From Sphingobacterium corticibacter (lineage in GTDB: Bacteria; Bacteroidota; Bacteroidia; Sphingobacteriales; Sphingobacteriaceae): DNA of 64,000 nucleotides. The stretch lies in NCBI RefSeq assembly GCF_003076635.1, contig NZ_QDKG01000002.1:124001-188000 (forward strand), given 5' to 3'. The translations under genes were made by a program, and so were the position numbers. The first letter of the stretch is position 1. The number at the start of each line of letters is the position of its first letter. The notes beneath the pieces were generated by a model. It saw only the letters and a program-made list of their open reading frames with translations, was not told the origin of the DNA and ran no database searches. Positions 35,700 through 45,090 of the stretch are shown here, piece by piece.

Positions 35700-36974
35700 T
35701 TAGTTATTCAAAATTTTATTATAATCATTTGCACCAATTCTTACAAACTGATTAACAAACAAATTGATTTCTTCGTTATATTCTTCAATATTTCTCTCCT
35801 TTATAGCATTCAAATTATCGATTAAGTCTTGACAATCTGAAAAGGAATCTCTTGGCATCCCGAAGGGGATATCTTTTTCATTCAAGGAAAATCTAAATGC
35901 TACCAAATTATTAAGATAATATTCATAGTAGATCGTAGAGTTGTAAACTACCGTAAAATCTGGTTGATATCTTATTATCGTATCTGCAACATTCAAATTT
36001 ACATCTGCACACTCTAAATCTAGTTCGTCAATTAAGGATCTATATCTACTTATATCGCTATTGGGATGCAATTTGAGAATGGGACTGTATCCCGTATCAC
36101 GCATTTCCGCTACTATGTTAATAAGCAACTTGTTTTCCTCTGTGTACAAATCTCTTGCTAAGCAAACAATAAACCTAGTACCTTCGGGTATTTTGATATG
36201 AATCTGTTTAATGTGAGCATACTTAGGATTACCTGCTACGATACATTTCTTATTGTTATACCCTGCCTCATCAAAAACTCTCTTAGTAAAGTCTCCCCAG
36301 CCAAGAAGATAGTCGGCCTGAAAGTTTTCAAGATTAACAAAGTCCATAGGTAATGGTTTACTATAGAGGTTCTCACTTAGAAGAACACCATGTTGTAAAC
36401 CATACGTAGGGATTTTACATGCTTGGAAAAATTGGCAGAAAAGACTTTCCAGAAGCAAGGAGCAGTTAAACCCAACAAAAGACTTAATACTGACTTGGTC
36501 TTTGTGCTTATCAAGCTCATCTAATACGTTTTTATAAAAAGTCAAGCAAGCAAAATAGTAAACTCGACTTTTTATATCCGGGCAACAAAATTTCTTTGAA
36601 AAAGCTTCTTTAAAAGAAGATATTATGTTCTTCAGACTATATCTGAATTTATGTTTAAACCTCGTAGGAAGTATATGTGTGTTATCTACTGTTGAAATGA
36701 TATCCTTTATGAAATCAAAGTAATCATTTCTAGTTGTTTGATAGAAAAAGACAACTTGATCTTTCCGGAGATCCTCTACCATACTTTGAAAATCATACGT
36801 GACACATATCTTAAGCAGCTGACGAACGATGGTATATGATGACTTGCTAATTGGCGAATAGCTATTGAAAAGGAAAAAATTAGCCATCAGCGGTTTCATA
36901 TCATAACCATTGTGCTTGGACTCGAAAGTGCATTTTAGTTTTTTATAATAATCATAAGCGCTTTTGTCCATCAT
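35700..36974 (-). CDS. GT-B-like capsule transferase, candidate ulosonic acid transferase
   Basis: A 424-residue protein. The C-terminal half has KIPTYGLQHGVLLSENLYSK near residue 190, YLLGWGDFTKRVFDEAG, SPILKLHPNSDISRYRSL and VVYNSTIYYEYY. These HG and HP blocks occur in CDP-glycerol glycerophosphotransferase-like and polysialyltransferase-like GT-B enzymes. It directly follows the NeuB-fusion gene (no spacer; ATG touches the stop). I infer that it uses the CMP-activated product of the neighbouring genes, but the family has not been firmly placed. Confidence 0.6.
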   Translation of the reverse strand: MMDKSAYDYYKKLKCTFESKHNGYDMKPLMANFFLFNSYSPISKSSYTIVRQLLKICVTYDFQSMVEDLRKDQVVFFYQTTRNDYFDFIKDIISTVDNTHILPTRFKHKFRYSLKNIISSFKEAFSKKFCCPDIKSRVYYFACLTFYKNVLDELDKHKDQVSIKSFVGFNCSLLLESLFCQFFQACKIPTYGLQHGVLLSENLYSKPLPMDFVNLENFQADYLLGWGDFTKRVFDEAGYNNKKCIVAGNPKYAHIKQIHIKIPEGTRFIVCLARDLYTEENKLLINIVAEMRDTGYSPILKLHPNSDISRYRSLIDELDLECADVNLNVADTIIRYQPDFTVVYNSTIYYEYYLNNLVAFRFSLNEKDIPFGMPRDSFSDCQDLIDNLNAIKERNIEEYNEEINLFVNQFVRIGANDYNKILNN

Positions 36975-38546
36975 TTAATTTACATTATCATTGGCTTTAT
37001 ACTTGTGATGCTCAAAGCTATGTACTACCTTTTCCTTGTTTCCGCACATAATTTCTGCTTTACGTATGTCGGCCACGAAATTTTTGAACTGATCATTGTA
37101 AAGATCAAGTGCTACTGAATCAAAATGAACCCAATCCAGATCTCCAAGTTTTACATGCTTCTCTACCATGCGTGCCCCAGCTGCCACCGCCATCATACAA
37201 CCGATGCTACCTAGGTCGTGAGATGAATATCCAGGGACAATATTAGCATGCTTTTCGCGGAGTTGTTCGTAGTGTCTTACAACAGATATTTGACAACCTT
37301 CTGGCGGAGTTGGATAAGACGACGTACATTGTAGCAAAAATAGCTTCCTATCATTTACCAGATTATCTAGAACAAAGTCCTCATAAGACTGTTCGGTAAA
37401 ACCAGTGCTTACAACAAGTTCACCTTTGAAGTGCTGTGCTACCTTTTTCAAATAATTTCTATGATTTGAAATCGTAGAAGGTAATTTGACCATAGGACAA
37501 TCAAGCTTCTCCATGTGTAGATACGAATTCCAATCCAGAACAGAAGCAAACCACGGAATATTTCTTTTACGACACTCTACATCCAGGAGTTCAAACATAT
37601 CATCAGTTAACTCGACGCCAAATCTGTAATCCGCTAAGGTCTCTCCAAACGGAGAAGAATATGGCGAAGCGAGCTCTTCTTCTGTATAAAAGGTATTTAC
37701 GTCCCTCTTTTGAACTTTGATCATATCCGCACCGGCCTCCACAGCCAATTCAATCATCTTCAGTAAGCGGTTTCGATCTCCAATATGATTATTGGTAAAC
37801 TCAGCAACGACAATAACGTGATTGCTACTATTCAACTTTTCTAGCAGTTTCCCATATATCACTGAGTTTGTTGGCAAATCCTTTGATAACAGATTATGTT
37901 CTAAAGAAGCATTAAATTGATCTATTGTGAATTTACTGTACTTCTTGTTACCAACATGGGAAAACCTAAGGTCTGGGTTTTTAAATTCCAAATCCTTTCT
38001 AAGCGTGATAAAGATCGATTCTTGGGTTTTTAGATGCGCATTACGATACTCAAGTCCTAATACATCACCCTTATTAACAGAATCTATAAAGAAATCAAAC
38101 CCCAAAAATACTGTTTCCAATAAGTTATCCTTTACTTTTTGAAAAAGCATTGACAACTTAATAGCGGATAGTAATGTAAAATCTAAAATGTAAAAGTCGG
38201 GTGTATAAAAATAAGAATAAACTCTTTCTAACCCCTCTTGATCAAGTGAAACGTACTCTGCAGGAATGTGTTTTCCTGATGGTAATTCTAGACTCTTAGG
38301 AGCCAAGTAATATCTTGAACTAAATCCACCTTCTACAAAAGTCTGTACAAGTTGAGGTTTGTAAAATACAGTGATATCTGCTGCAAAGGGCAGGTCAACA
38401 TCGTTCAACGCAATTACAAAGTAATCCTTCTCTAATTCGACCAGATTTATTTGCTCTAGAGACGTTCCTTTACCTACAATCGCTACCTTATTTTTGTTCG
38501 ATTCTGAAAATATATGTTTGATCTGGTCTAAGGAGTTCTCCATCAT
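36975..38546 (-). CDS. NeuB-like synthase fused to an N-terminal GT42/DUF115-like domain; SAF domain absent
   Basis: A 523-residue fusion. Residues 244-510 form a NeuB-type TIM barrel that joins PEP to an aldose: VAEFTNNHIGD near 247-257, AGADMIKVQKR, VKLPST, GYSSHDLGS and MVEKHVKLGD. The usual C-terminal SAF (antifreeze-like) domain of about 60 residues is missing; the chain ends about 50 residues after the barrel motif. Residues 20-235 resemble GT42 sialyltransferases or DUF115: VGKGTSL at 24-30, N48, a late FLGFDFF at 147-153 and H197 in FSHVGN. Such a fusion is unusual. It overlaps the upstream IMPase gene by 59 nt; a second ATG at 38543 is equivalent. Confidence 0.72.
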   Translation of the reverse strand: MMENSLDQIKHIFSESNKNKVAIVGKGTSLEQINLVELEKDYFVIALNDVDLPFAADITVFYKPQLVQTFVEGGFSSRYYLAPKSLELPSGKHIPAEYVSLDQEGLERVYSYFYTPDFYILDFTLLSAIKLSMLFQKVKDNLLETVFLGFDFFIDSVNKGDVLGLEYRNAHLKTQESIFITLRKDLEFKNPDLRFSHVGNKKYSKFTIDQFNASLEHNLLSKDLPTNSVIYGKLLEKLNSSNHVIVVAEFTNNHIGDRNRLLKMIELAVEAGADMIKVQKRDVNTFYTEEELASPYSSPFGETLADYRFGVELTDDMFELLDVECRKRNIPWFASVLDWNSYLHMEKLDCPMVKLPSTISNHRNYLKKVAQHFKGELVVSTGFTEQSYEDFVLDNLVNDRKLFLLQCTSSYPTPPEGCQISVVRHYEQLREKHANIVPGYSSHDLGSIGCMMAVAAGARMVEKHVKLGDLDWVHFDSVALDLYNDQFKNFVADIRKAEIMCGNKEKVVHSFEHHKYKANDNVN

Positions 38547-39171
38547 ACTTTTTGTTATTAACTGTTACTTTTAATTTATGCTCTAATGCTAGATTGAGAC
38601 CGGGCAAAATATCCCAAACTTTTGCCCCTTTTGGATTTTCAAACACACAAAATGATCCGGTTAAAACATTGTACATATTATAGACGCAACATCCAATGAT
38701 ACGGTACTCAAATCCATCATCTAATCTAAGTAGTTCCTCCTTTGTTAAGCTGGAAGATATTCCTACTATCCGAGAGCTGTGCTTTTGAAAAGTGTCTCCG
38801 TTTTTCATATACAAATCAAGTTCTGGCAAAGCTAGCATCGATTCCACGTGTTTACCGCTCTCATAGACACAAACAGCTACCCCCCATTCTTTAAGTCCCG
38901 AAATGAAGTTTTCAGTTCCATCTATAGGGTCTAAAACGATCACCTTATCGGCATTAATTGCTTTTAGATTTTCTTCAGGAGACTCCTCTGACACCAATGC
39001 GTAATCAGGATAATTTTGCCTAATCATTGACTTAACCAGTGATTCCATCAGCAAATCTCCCTCAGAAACATAGCTCCCATCCGATTTTAGCTTTTTTGTG
39101 CTCCTAAGTTTTAGAATATCCTTTAAATTCTCTCTTATGATTCCCTTTACTTGTGTACAAATATTTGACAT
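38488..39171 (-). CDS. Inositol-monophosphatase-family phosphatase
   Basis: A 227-residue IMPase/CysQ-type enzyme: VSEESPEENL near residue 65, VIVLDPIDGTENFISG near residue 79 (metal-binding DPIDGT) and KVWDILPGLNLALEH near the C-terminus (WD motif). Family members remove phosphate from small sugar or nucleotide phosphates. Lying between a CMP-sugar synthetase and a NeuB-like synthase, it is a candidate for dephosphorylating the ulosonic-acid phosphate intermediate, a step done by HAD phosphatases in known pathways. That role is inference. Confidence 0.82.
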   Translation of the reverse strand: MSNICTQVKGIIRENLKDILKLRSTKKLKSDGSYVSEGDLLMESLVKSMIRQNYPDYALVSEESPEENLKAINADKVIVLDPIDGTENFISGLKEWGVAVCVYESGKHVESMLALPELDLYMKNGDTFQKHSSRIVGISSSLTKEELLRLDDGFEYRIIGCCVYNMYNVLTGSFCVFENPKGAKVWDILPGLNLALEHKLKVTVNNKKYDGELLRPDQTYIFRIEQK

Positions 39172-39175
39172 GATC

Positions 39176-39880
39176 CTAAAATAGATATTTTTTTACGTCC
39201 TCTAATCCTGATTCAACTAAACACTTCACTATATTGAAATCTGATTCATCATCAATATCTAATCCACAAATCTTATCAGTGACTAACCCTAGTACATTTC
39301 TACCTAAGAAATCATCTCCAAGATTCTCTTTATTAAATCGAAATATGTCTGTACTGTAAACTTTGTAACGGCTCCCAACATCCTGTCTCCTTATCATCGA
39401 CTTATTTTGATCATCAAACGTAGGAATTAATTTACCATCTTCTAATCTGTACAATCTAGATTCTGTTTCACAGATTGTACGAACAGAAGAATATTCTGGG
39501 TGTTGTATCAAAGTTTGAATCCCCTGCTGTATCAGTTCTAAATCCCTAAATACAAAGGTTGGTCTGAGCCACACTATGATATCAGGAACTTCGATCTGAT
39601 ACTGTATAAATTTCTCGTACAAATCTTTGAGTACATCTTGCTCCATGGCAGTATCCCTAGCAGCAAAGTCACTCCTAAGAAATGGCACCTCGGCGCCGTG
39701 AATTTCTGCTATATCGCGATATACTTCCGAATCGGTAGAGCATATTACCCTATCACAACCTAATGCTTGTGCAAATCGAATCGAGTAAGCAATTAGCGGA
39801 CTTCCATTTATCTGCTGTACATTTTTATTTTTAAAACCCTTTGAACCTGATCTTGCAGGAACTATTGCGTAGACTTTCAT
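39176..39880 (-). CDS. CMP-sugar synthetase (NeuA/KdsB-like cytidylyltransferase)
   Basis: A 234-residue cytidylyltransferase. KVYAIVPARSGSKGFKNKNV binds CTP, ICSTDSEVYRDIAEIHGAEV and RPTFVFRD follow, and GLDIDDESDFNI is the C-terminal metal-site block of acylneuraminate cytidylyltransferases. The ATG at 39880 starts directly before the first strand. It would couple CMP to the acid made by the NeuB-like neighbour. The spacer to the IMPase gene is 4 nt. Confidence 0.85.
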   Translation of the reverse strand: MKVYAIVPARSGSKGFKNKNVQQINGSPLIAYSIRFAQALGCDRVICSTDSEVYRDIAEIHGAEVPFLRSDFAARDTAMEQDVLKDLYEKFIQYQIEVPDIIVWLRPTFVFRDLELIQQGIQTLIQHPEYSSVRTICETESRLYRLEDGKLIPTFDDQNKSMIRRQDVGSRYKVYSTDIFRFNKENLGDDFLGRNVLGLVTDKICGLDIDDESDFNIVKCLVESGLEDVKKYLF

Positions 39881-39907
39881 CCTTTGTATATTATATAATT
39901 CTACCAA

Positions 39908-41446
39908 CTAACGTTCAATAATTTTATTGCAACCCATTTTTTGGCTGACAAAGTCCTTAATTACTGCTTTTTCTTCTCGGGATAGACCTAAGAAATAGAT
40001 TACTGTAATCAATGCCAATTCTATAATAAGCGTTCCGACTAATATTTGGGGTATAGTATAAACTTGATCAATAGAAGACAAAAGTAAAACAACAAACAAC
40101 ACCGCAAAAACACTCACCAAATTCATAAAATAAATGAATAATTCCTTGAACGAGAATCTTAGGTATCTATTTACAAAAATGTACCGAAAAACCTGTATTA
40201 CAATGTTAATGAAAAACTTCGCAACATACACGATCGTTGGATCATACCCTCTTTTCAACAAAATATAAGCCAACGGTAGTAATGAGATATTAATTAAAGA
40301 CAGTACAATACTATACACTTTTATGACGCCGATGGCTGTCGCCGCCATCCAGAATGGACCAGAAATTGCATCAATCAAAGAGCAAAAGATCACTACCTGC
40401 ACAAACACTTCAACGTACATAGGCAAATTATCGCCTAACCAAATCGTTAAAATAGTGTGGGTAAAAAATAAGATCGGTGCCGACAGTAGGGTCATCAGAA
40501 AAAAAGAGTATTTTGATGTACTAAATATCAATTCCCTGCTTCGACCAAGATCTCCCAACGAATAACTTTGTACTATTTGGGGATTGAATGCAATCTGAAA
40601 ATTACCGACAAATCCATAGATTGCAGCATTAACCTGATTAGCTATTCCAAGAGCGGCATTTACAACTACCCCATGAAAGATATTAAGTATCATGGCTAGA
40701 CCTTGATTGGCACCGACGTAGGCGACCTGTCCTAACAAAGTCCATCCTGAAAAGAAAAGCATTTCTTTTTGTCTTGCTGGATCTTTGTAAAAACCAAGTG
40801 TTGTCTCAGTCCGAAATTGTCTACGGCAGTAAGAAAGCATAATTCCGCTTGAAAACATTTCTGCTATTAGATACAGTGCCGCATAAACAGGCAGATGTTC
40901 TACATTAGGAACCAAATACAAAAATACAGCTATACTTAATCTTGATAGGGTTTCAAATACCCCAACAAATGCATAGTATGCCATTTTCTCATGTGCGACG
41001 ATAATGGCATTTAAAGGCATTCTCATAATTCCTAAAATTGTCGTTGCTATCGATATCTGATATACAATGTTAGCCTGAGCTATCTTGGCATCAGGTATAT
41101 TAAGCTTATTGTTTAAAAACCACAAACCAACAGATTCTGCCAAGGCCAATACAAATAGAGAGATTATTAAATGGTTTTTAACGCTTAGGTTAAAAACGCG
41201 CTTGACATTTTCCGAAAGCTTAGTTGCTCTCTCAACATTAATAAACCGTTGAGTAGCGCTACTCATGGAGTTGTTTAGAAACGAGAATAAAACTACTACC
41301 CCGGCAACCAAATTGTATATACCAAAATCCTCTACACCTAATACTTTTAAGATGAGACGTGATGTGTAAAGTGACACGCCCATATTGAAAAGCATCCTAG
41401 AATAAAGAAAAATTGTATTCCTAAATATCGTTTTATTGCCAGTCAT
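39908..41446 (-). CDS. Lipid-linked oligosaccharide flippase (Wzx, cluster B)
   Basis: A 512-residue MOP-superfamily transporter with about 14 membrane segments. The start FRNTIFLYSRMLFNMGVSLYTSRLILKVLG and the middle VGANQGLAMILNIFHG match the cluster A flippase at 7875-9437. It moves the cluster B lipid-linked repeat unit across the inner membrane. It is placed between the Wzz-like gene and the CMP-sugar synthetase. Confidence 0.86.
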   Translation of the reverse strand: MTGNKTIFRNTIFLYSRMLFNMGVSLYTSRLILKVLGVEDFGIYNLVAGVVVLFSFLNNSMSSATQRFINVERATKLSENVKRVFNLSVKNHLIISLFVLALAESVGLWFLNNKLNIPDAKIAQANIVYQISIATTILGIMRMPLNAIIVAHEKMAYYAFVGVFETLSRLSIAVFLYLVPNVEHLPVYAALYLIAEMFSSGIMLSYCRRQFRTETTLGFYKDPARQKEMLFFSGWTLLGQVAYVGANQGLAMILNIFHGVVVNAALGIANQVNAAIYGFVGNFQIAFNPQIVQSYSLGDLGRSRELIFSTSKYSFFLMTLLSAPILFFTHTILTIWLGDNLPMYVEVFVQVVIFCSLIDAISGPFWMAATAIGVIKVYSIVLSLINISLLPLAYILLKRGYDPTIVYVAKFFINIVIQVFRYIFVNRYLRFSFKELFIYFMNLVSVFAVLFVVLLLSSIDQVYTIPQILVGTLIIELALITVIYFLGLSREEKAVIKDFVSQKMGCNKIIER

Positions 41447-41466
41447 AACTTCGGCTTACATGCTCA

Positions 41467-42561
41467 CTAAAGGTTCTCCTCTTCCATAACTAAGTGAAAC
41501 AAACGAGTGCAGACAAGAGCTCCTAACGCAAGGAATAGAGATATGAATCCTCCAATTGTTATCGCTTTAGCTTTACCCAATCGACTTTTTTCAAGAGGAT
41601 AAATTGGCTCATCTACGACTTGAATTAATGGTTGTTCTTGCAGTTGGTTCATTTTGGATAATTCCAGATTCTGCACTAATTGTCCTAATATTGCTTTGTT
41701 AGTTTCGGTTGAGAATTGGGCTTGTTGACTTGGAACTATCCGCTGTCGGGCTTGGCGAGTTGGGTTAATATTTGGCGTGGCATCAATAACATTAGCTGCT
41801 CTATTGATAGAGCCAGTCATAATAGCTCTAACAGAGTCGACCTTTTCTTGTAATATATCTATCGTTTTTAAGGATTTGATTGTCTTAGTTTGAATGTAGA
41901 ACTCGTTTACATGCCCCACTAGAGCTTCATTAAATGTTTTTGAAAAAATTTCATCGGGGGATGATACATCAACTTTATAAATGGTAGATTTCTTGTTCTC
42001 GGTACCTACAGTAAGCATCTTACTATTAATAGCATCTGTAACAGAGCCAAGTACACTATCACGAAGCCTTAAGGTGCTAACAGTCAGCGCGCTACGATCA
42101 ACATTAAAATCAAGAGCTAATAATTGTTCTTTTCTTTTTTTCCGCCATTGCTCTCTCATCTCGCTAAAGGTTATAAATCGTTCGATTAATAATTCCGATG
42201 AATCAGAATACGTTTTTGACAAAAGTGCCTTCTCTAGCATTGCGCGAGATTTATAAAGCGCTTGAATGTTATTTCCCTGAAATATTCCACCACCACTACC
42301 ACTCCCGCCAATGTTCAATCCCATCATGGCGGCCATACCTGCATACTGAGATAACCCACCGCCATCATTAGTTTCTAAAACAAATGTAGTTGTCGCTGTA
42401 TAACTTGGATCGATTGATTTCGCGTAGATATATCCCACACCTCCACCTAGTAGTGCAGCACCCAAAAAAATATACCATTTCGAAAGCAGATAACGATACC
42501 ATACTGCTATACTCGAAATTAATTTCCGCAATGACACCTCGTCTGTATTTTTATTGACCAT
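41467..42561 (-). CDS. wzz: Wzz-type chain-length determinant
   Basis: A 364-residue inner-membrane protein with a first membrane helix (WYIFLGAALLGGGVGYIYA), a Wzz domain (SYTATTTFVLETND), a periplasmic coiled-coil region and a second helix (AKAITIGGFISLFLALGALV) followed by a short cytoplasmic tail. No Walker A or kinase domain is present, unlike the cluster A Wzc. A proline-rich PIYPLEKSRLGKAKA segment before the last helix is typical of the family. It likely sets polymer length with the Wzy of cluster B. Confidence 0.86.
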   Translation of the reverse strand: MVNKNTDEVSLRKLISSIAVWYRYLLSKWYIFLGAALLGGGVGYIYAKSIDPSYTATTTFVLETNDGGGLSQYAGMAAMMGLNIGGSGSGGGIFQGNNIQALYKSRAMLEKALLSKTYSDSSELLIERFITFSEMREQWRKKRKEQLLALDFNVDRSALTVSTLRLRDSVLGSVTDAINSKMLTVGTENKKSTIYKVDVSSPDEIFSKTFNEALVGHVNEFYIQTKTIKSLKTIDILQEKVDSVRAIMTGSINRAANVIDATPNINPTRQARQRIVPSQQAQFSTETNKAILGQLVQNLELSKMNQLQEQPLIQVVDEPIYPLEKSRLGKAKAITIGGFISLFLALGALVCTRLFHLVMEEENL

Positions 42562-42578
42562 ATGTATATAAAAGAGCG

Positions 42579-45089
42579 CTACCTCAACAAACTAACAATA
42601 ATCGCAGCCAAAGAAGCTACTCCTGTGCCCATACCTATCCAGCCTTGTGCGCTAATTCGCTCTCGAGGTGGCCTCTTCGGGACAATGATAGATGAGCCCG
42701 GTTTTACCTCTGGATAGAACATATTTGTACCCTCTACACTACCATTCGCATGTTGTACAAAAGTTTTCTTTTTTAACGCTTCTTTTGTAAACCCACCGGC
42801 CTGACTAATATAGTAACCTAGGCTTTTTCCTGGGCGGTATACTACATTGTTAGGATTTAACACTTCACCAGAAACCTGTACGGTCTGCAATTCCTTTGGA
42901 ACGGTAATCACATCGCCATCTAAGACTAATAGGTTTTGTCTACTGTGTGCATCATCCAATATCTTTTGCAAGTTTATCCCGACCAGATCACTTGCTTCCT
43001 TAATTTCAGCGTTATTTTGAGAATATGAGCCTGCCAACTCATTAAGATTTTGATCAGCGCGACTCGTACCATTCGCAAATCCCGAAAAAGTAGTATCATC
43101 GCTTAGTTCATCATTTCTCCTTCTCTCTTCGTTTGCTTTTTCTTCCTTGGCGGTAGCCAATGATTTACCAGTACGCCGAAGCGATGCTCCGTCGACATAG
43201 GCATAAGGTGTCAAACCTCCGGCTCGAGCAATAATATCAGAGATCTTCTCATCTTCTCGCGTCACAGTATAGATGCCGGGATACATGACCTCGCCATCTA
43301 TTTTCACTTGACGCTGCGTTCTAAATCCAGCATCTCCTAATACCGTTACAATATCGAAGGGGCTTAAAACAACATTCGCATCGGCCACCACTTGTCCATC
43401 TCGCACATCTACGACAAAAACTTCTGATGTTGTGCTATCAATACCACCGCCCTCTCTTTTGATTCGTCTACTCACCTCGATTCTTGAATTAGCTCCAGCC
43501 TCCGTAAAACCTCCTGCTAACTGAACTAAATCCGCCGCTGTCATGGCTTCAGCGAAAGTAAAATCTCCCGGCTCTCTTACTTCGCCCTGTATCGTAAGAC
43601 GATATTCGTCTCGTAAATCAAAAATAGATGAAATCGTGATTTGATCCTCTCTTTTTAAAGTAATATCCCCATTCCCATTCAGCACATCTCGAACATTGAA
43701 ATGAATAACTTCTAAATTATTATCCGCCTTAAGGCGTGTAATTAGACCTCGATCCATATAAGCATCTTCTTTCAGTCCCTGTGCTTGATTGATGAGATCC
43801 ACAAGCGTCATACCTGGGTCTAATCCATAAAAACCGGGTTGAAATACGGCACCGACAACTTCAACTCTATTTTCAAAACGGTCTAAAAGTTCTCCTACAA
43901 TGACATAATCACCATTCTTCGGAGAATAAGTAGAAAATGCATTATCATATACATCTTTGATACGTCTCTCTTTAGAGGTTGTTCCTACGATTTGTACGCG
44001 AGCCGTGTAGGCTTTGGCATCAAATCCACCCGCATAACTAATAAGCTGATCTAGATGTTCTTCAGACAACGTCTCAAAGATTCCAGGCCTTTTGACGGCA
44101 CCGGCCAATTCAACTCTATTGACATATACGGGAATATGAATCACATCTTGATCCTGCAATCTAATATTTCCGCGTTGGATACCGTTCACCAGAAAGTCGT
44201 AAACATCTACGGTTGATACCACCTGATTGTTTCTGATCACCTGGATTGTACGATAAGTACCATTTTCTGCTGGACCACCAGATGCATACAACGCATGATA
44301 AACTGATGCTAGGGATGGTAGCGTATAGGTTCCTGGACGGTTAACCGCTCCAGTTAGTAAAACCTGAATGCTTCTAATATTCCCAATGTTTACGTCCACA
44401 AGTGTTCGCCCAGACGATATACCGCCATAAACACTTTGCAATCGGCTTTTAATTTTTGCTGTTGCAGCTTGCACAGATAAGCCTGCGACCTGAACTAGAC
44501 CTGCATATTCAATGTTTATGCTTCCATTAGTATTTACATCCAACGTATAATTAGCTATATTATCACCGGTAATATCGATAATCAACTGATCATCAGGACC
44601 AATCACATAATTCTGAGGCGTAGCCATACGCATGTCCGGCTCAAATGTTATCCGAGAGTTGCGAAACAGTTCAGAACCGAAGATCTTAGGCTTATTTGCC
44701 TGCAATAAACTATCTTTGTGAAGCTCATTATACAAGCTATCTTGGATCCGGAGTGAATCCAGAGACATACTATTTCTGCTTAAACGACGGCTATTACTTG
44801 ATATGTTTGAAGGGTCGCTCTGCTTGCCGCGACGTTCGATATCAGCGATACGCTGCTTCAGTTTCTGCACTTCAGCTGCGGGCATTCCTTGGGCTTTTGC
44901 TAATTGATCAATTTGATTGGTGGTATACCCTACCTGCGATGCTTGCCGCATGTATTGCTGAATTTGTGCATCGCTCATCTGATCAACTTTTATATCGGCG
45001 TAATTCATTTGAGCAAACACGCTAATTGATAAAATTAGTTGAACACATAGCAAAAGTACACCCCTAACCATCCTTATATAACTTGTCAT
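42579..45089 (-). CDS. Large SLBB-repeat polysaccharide export protein (Wza-like)
   Basis: An 836-residue protein with a signal peptide (VRGVLLLCVQLILSISVFAQ), a Gln/Ser-rich coiled segment, a Poly_export domain (PQNYVIGPDDQLIIDITGD, about residue 160) and six SLBB-type repeats (GAVNRPGTYTL, GAVKRPGIFE, GAVFQPGFYGL, GEVREPGDFTF, GEVMYPGIYTV, GEVLNPNNVVY). A C-terminal membrane helix (GWIGMGTGVASLAAIIVSLL) follows PPRERISAQ. It lacks a lipobox and is three times the length of the cluster A Wza. Such long multi-SLBB forms are common in Bacteroidota and would form a tall periplasmic channel. Confidence 0.88.
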   Translation of the reverse strand: MTSYIRMVRGVLLLCVQLILSISVFAQMNYADIKVDQMSDAQIQQYMRQASQVGYTTNQIDQLAKAQGMPAAEVQKLKQRIADIERRGKQSDPSNISSNSRRLSRNSMSLDSLRIQDSLYNELHKDSLLQANKPKIFGSELFRNSRITFEPDMRMATPQNYVIGPDDQLIIDITGDNIANYTLDVNTNGSINIEYAGLVQVAGLSVQAATAKIKSRLQSVYGGISSGRTLVDVNIGNIRSIQVLLTGAVNRPGTYTLPSLASVYHALYASGGPAENGTYRTIQVIRNNQVVSTVDVYDFLVNGIQRGNIRLQDQDVIHIPVYVNRVELAGAVKRPGIFETLSEEHLDQLISYAGGFDAKAYTARVQIVGTTSKERRIKDVYDNAFSTYSPKNGDYVIVGELLDRFENRVEVVGAVFQPGFYGLDPGMTLVDLINQAQGLKEDAYMDRGLITRLKADNNLEVIHFNVRDVLNGNGDITLKREDQITISSIFDLRDEYRLTIQGEVREPGDFTFAEAMTAADLVQLAGGFTEAGANSRIEVSRRIKREGGGIDSTTSEVFVVDVRDGQVVADANVVLSPFDIVTVLGDAGFRTQRQVKIDGEVMYPGIYTVTREDEKISDIIARAGGLTPYAYVDGASLRRTGKSLATAKEEKANEERRRNDELSDDTTFSGFANGTSRADQNLNELAGSYSQNNAEIKEASDLVGINLQKILDDAHSRQNLLVLDGDVITVPKELQTVQVSGEVLNPNNVVYRPGKSLGYYISQAGGFTKEALKKKTFVQHANGSVEGTNMFYPEVKPGSSIIVPKRPPRERISAQGWIGMGTGVASLAAIIVSLLR

Positions 45090-45090
45090 T

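Noticed and set aside
35700-39880. A complete pseudaminic, legionaminic or sialic acid pathway
   Set aside because: No aminotransferase, N-acetyltransferase, UDP-sugar hydrolase or NeuC-like gene is present in the window; only the synthase, phosphatase and CMP-transfer steps are seen.
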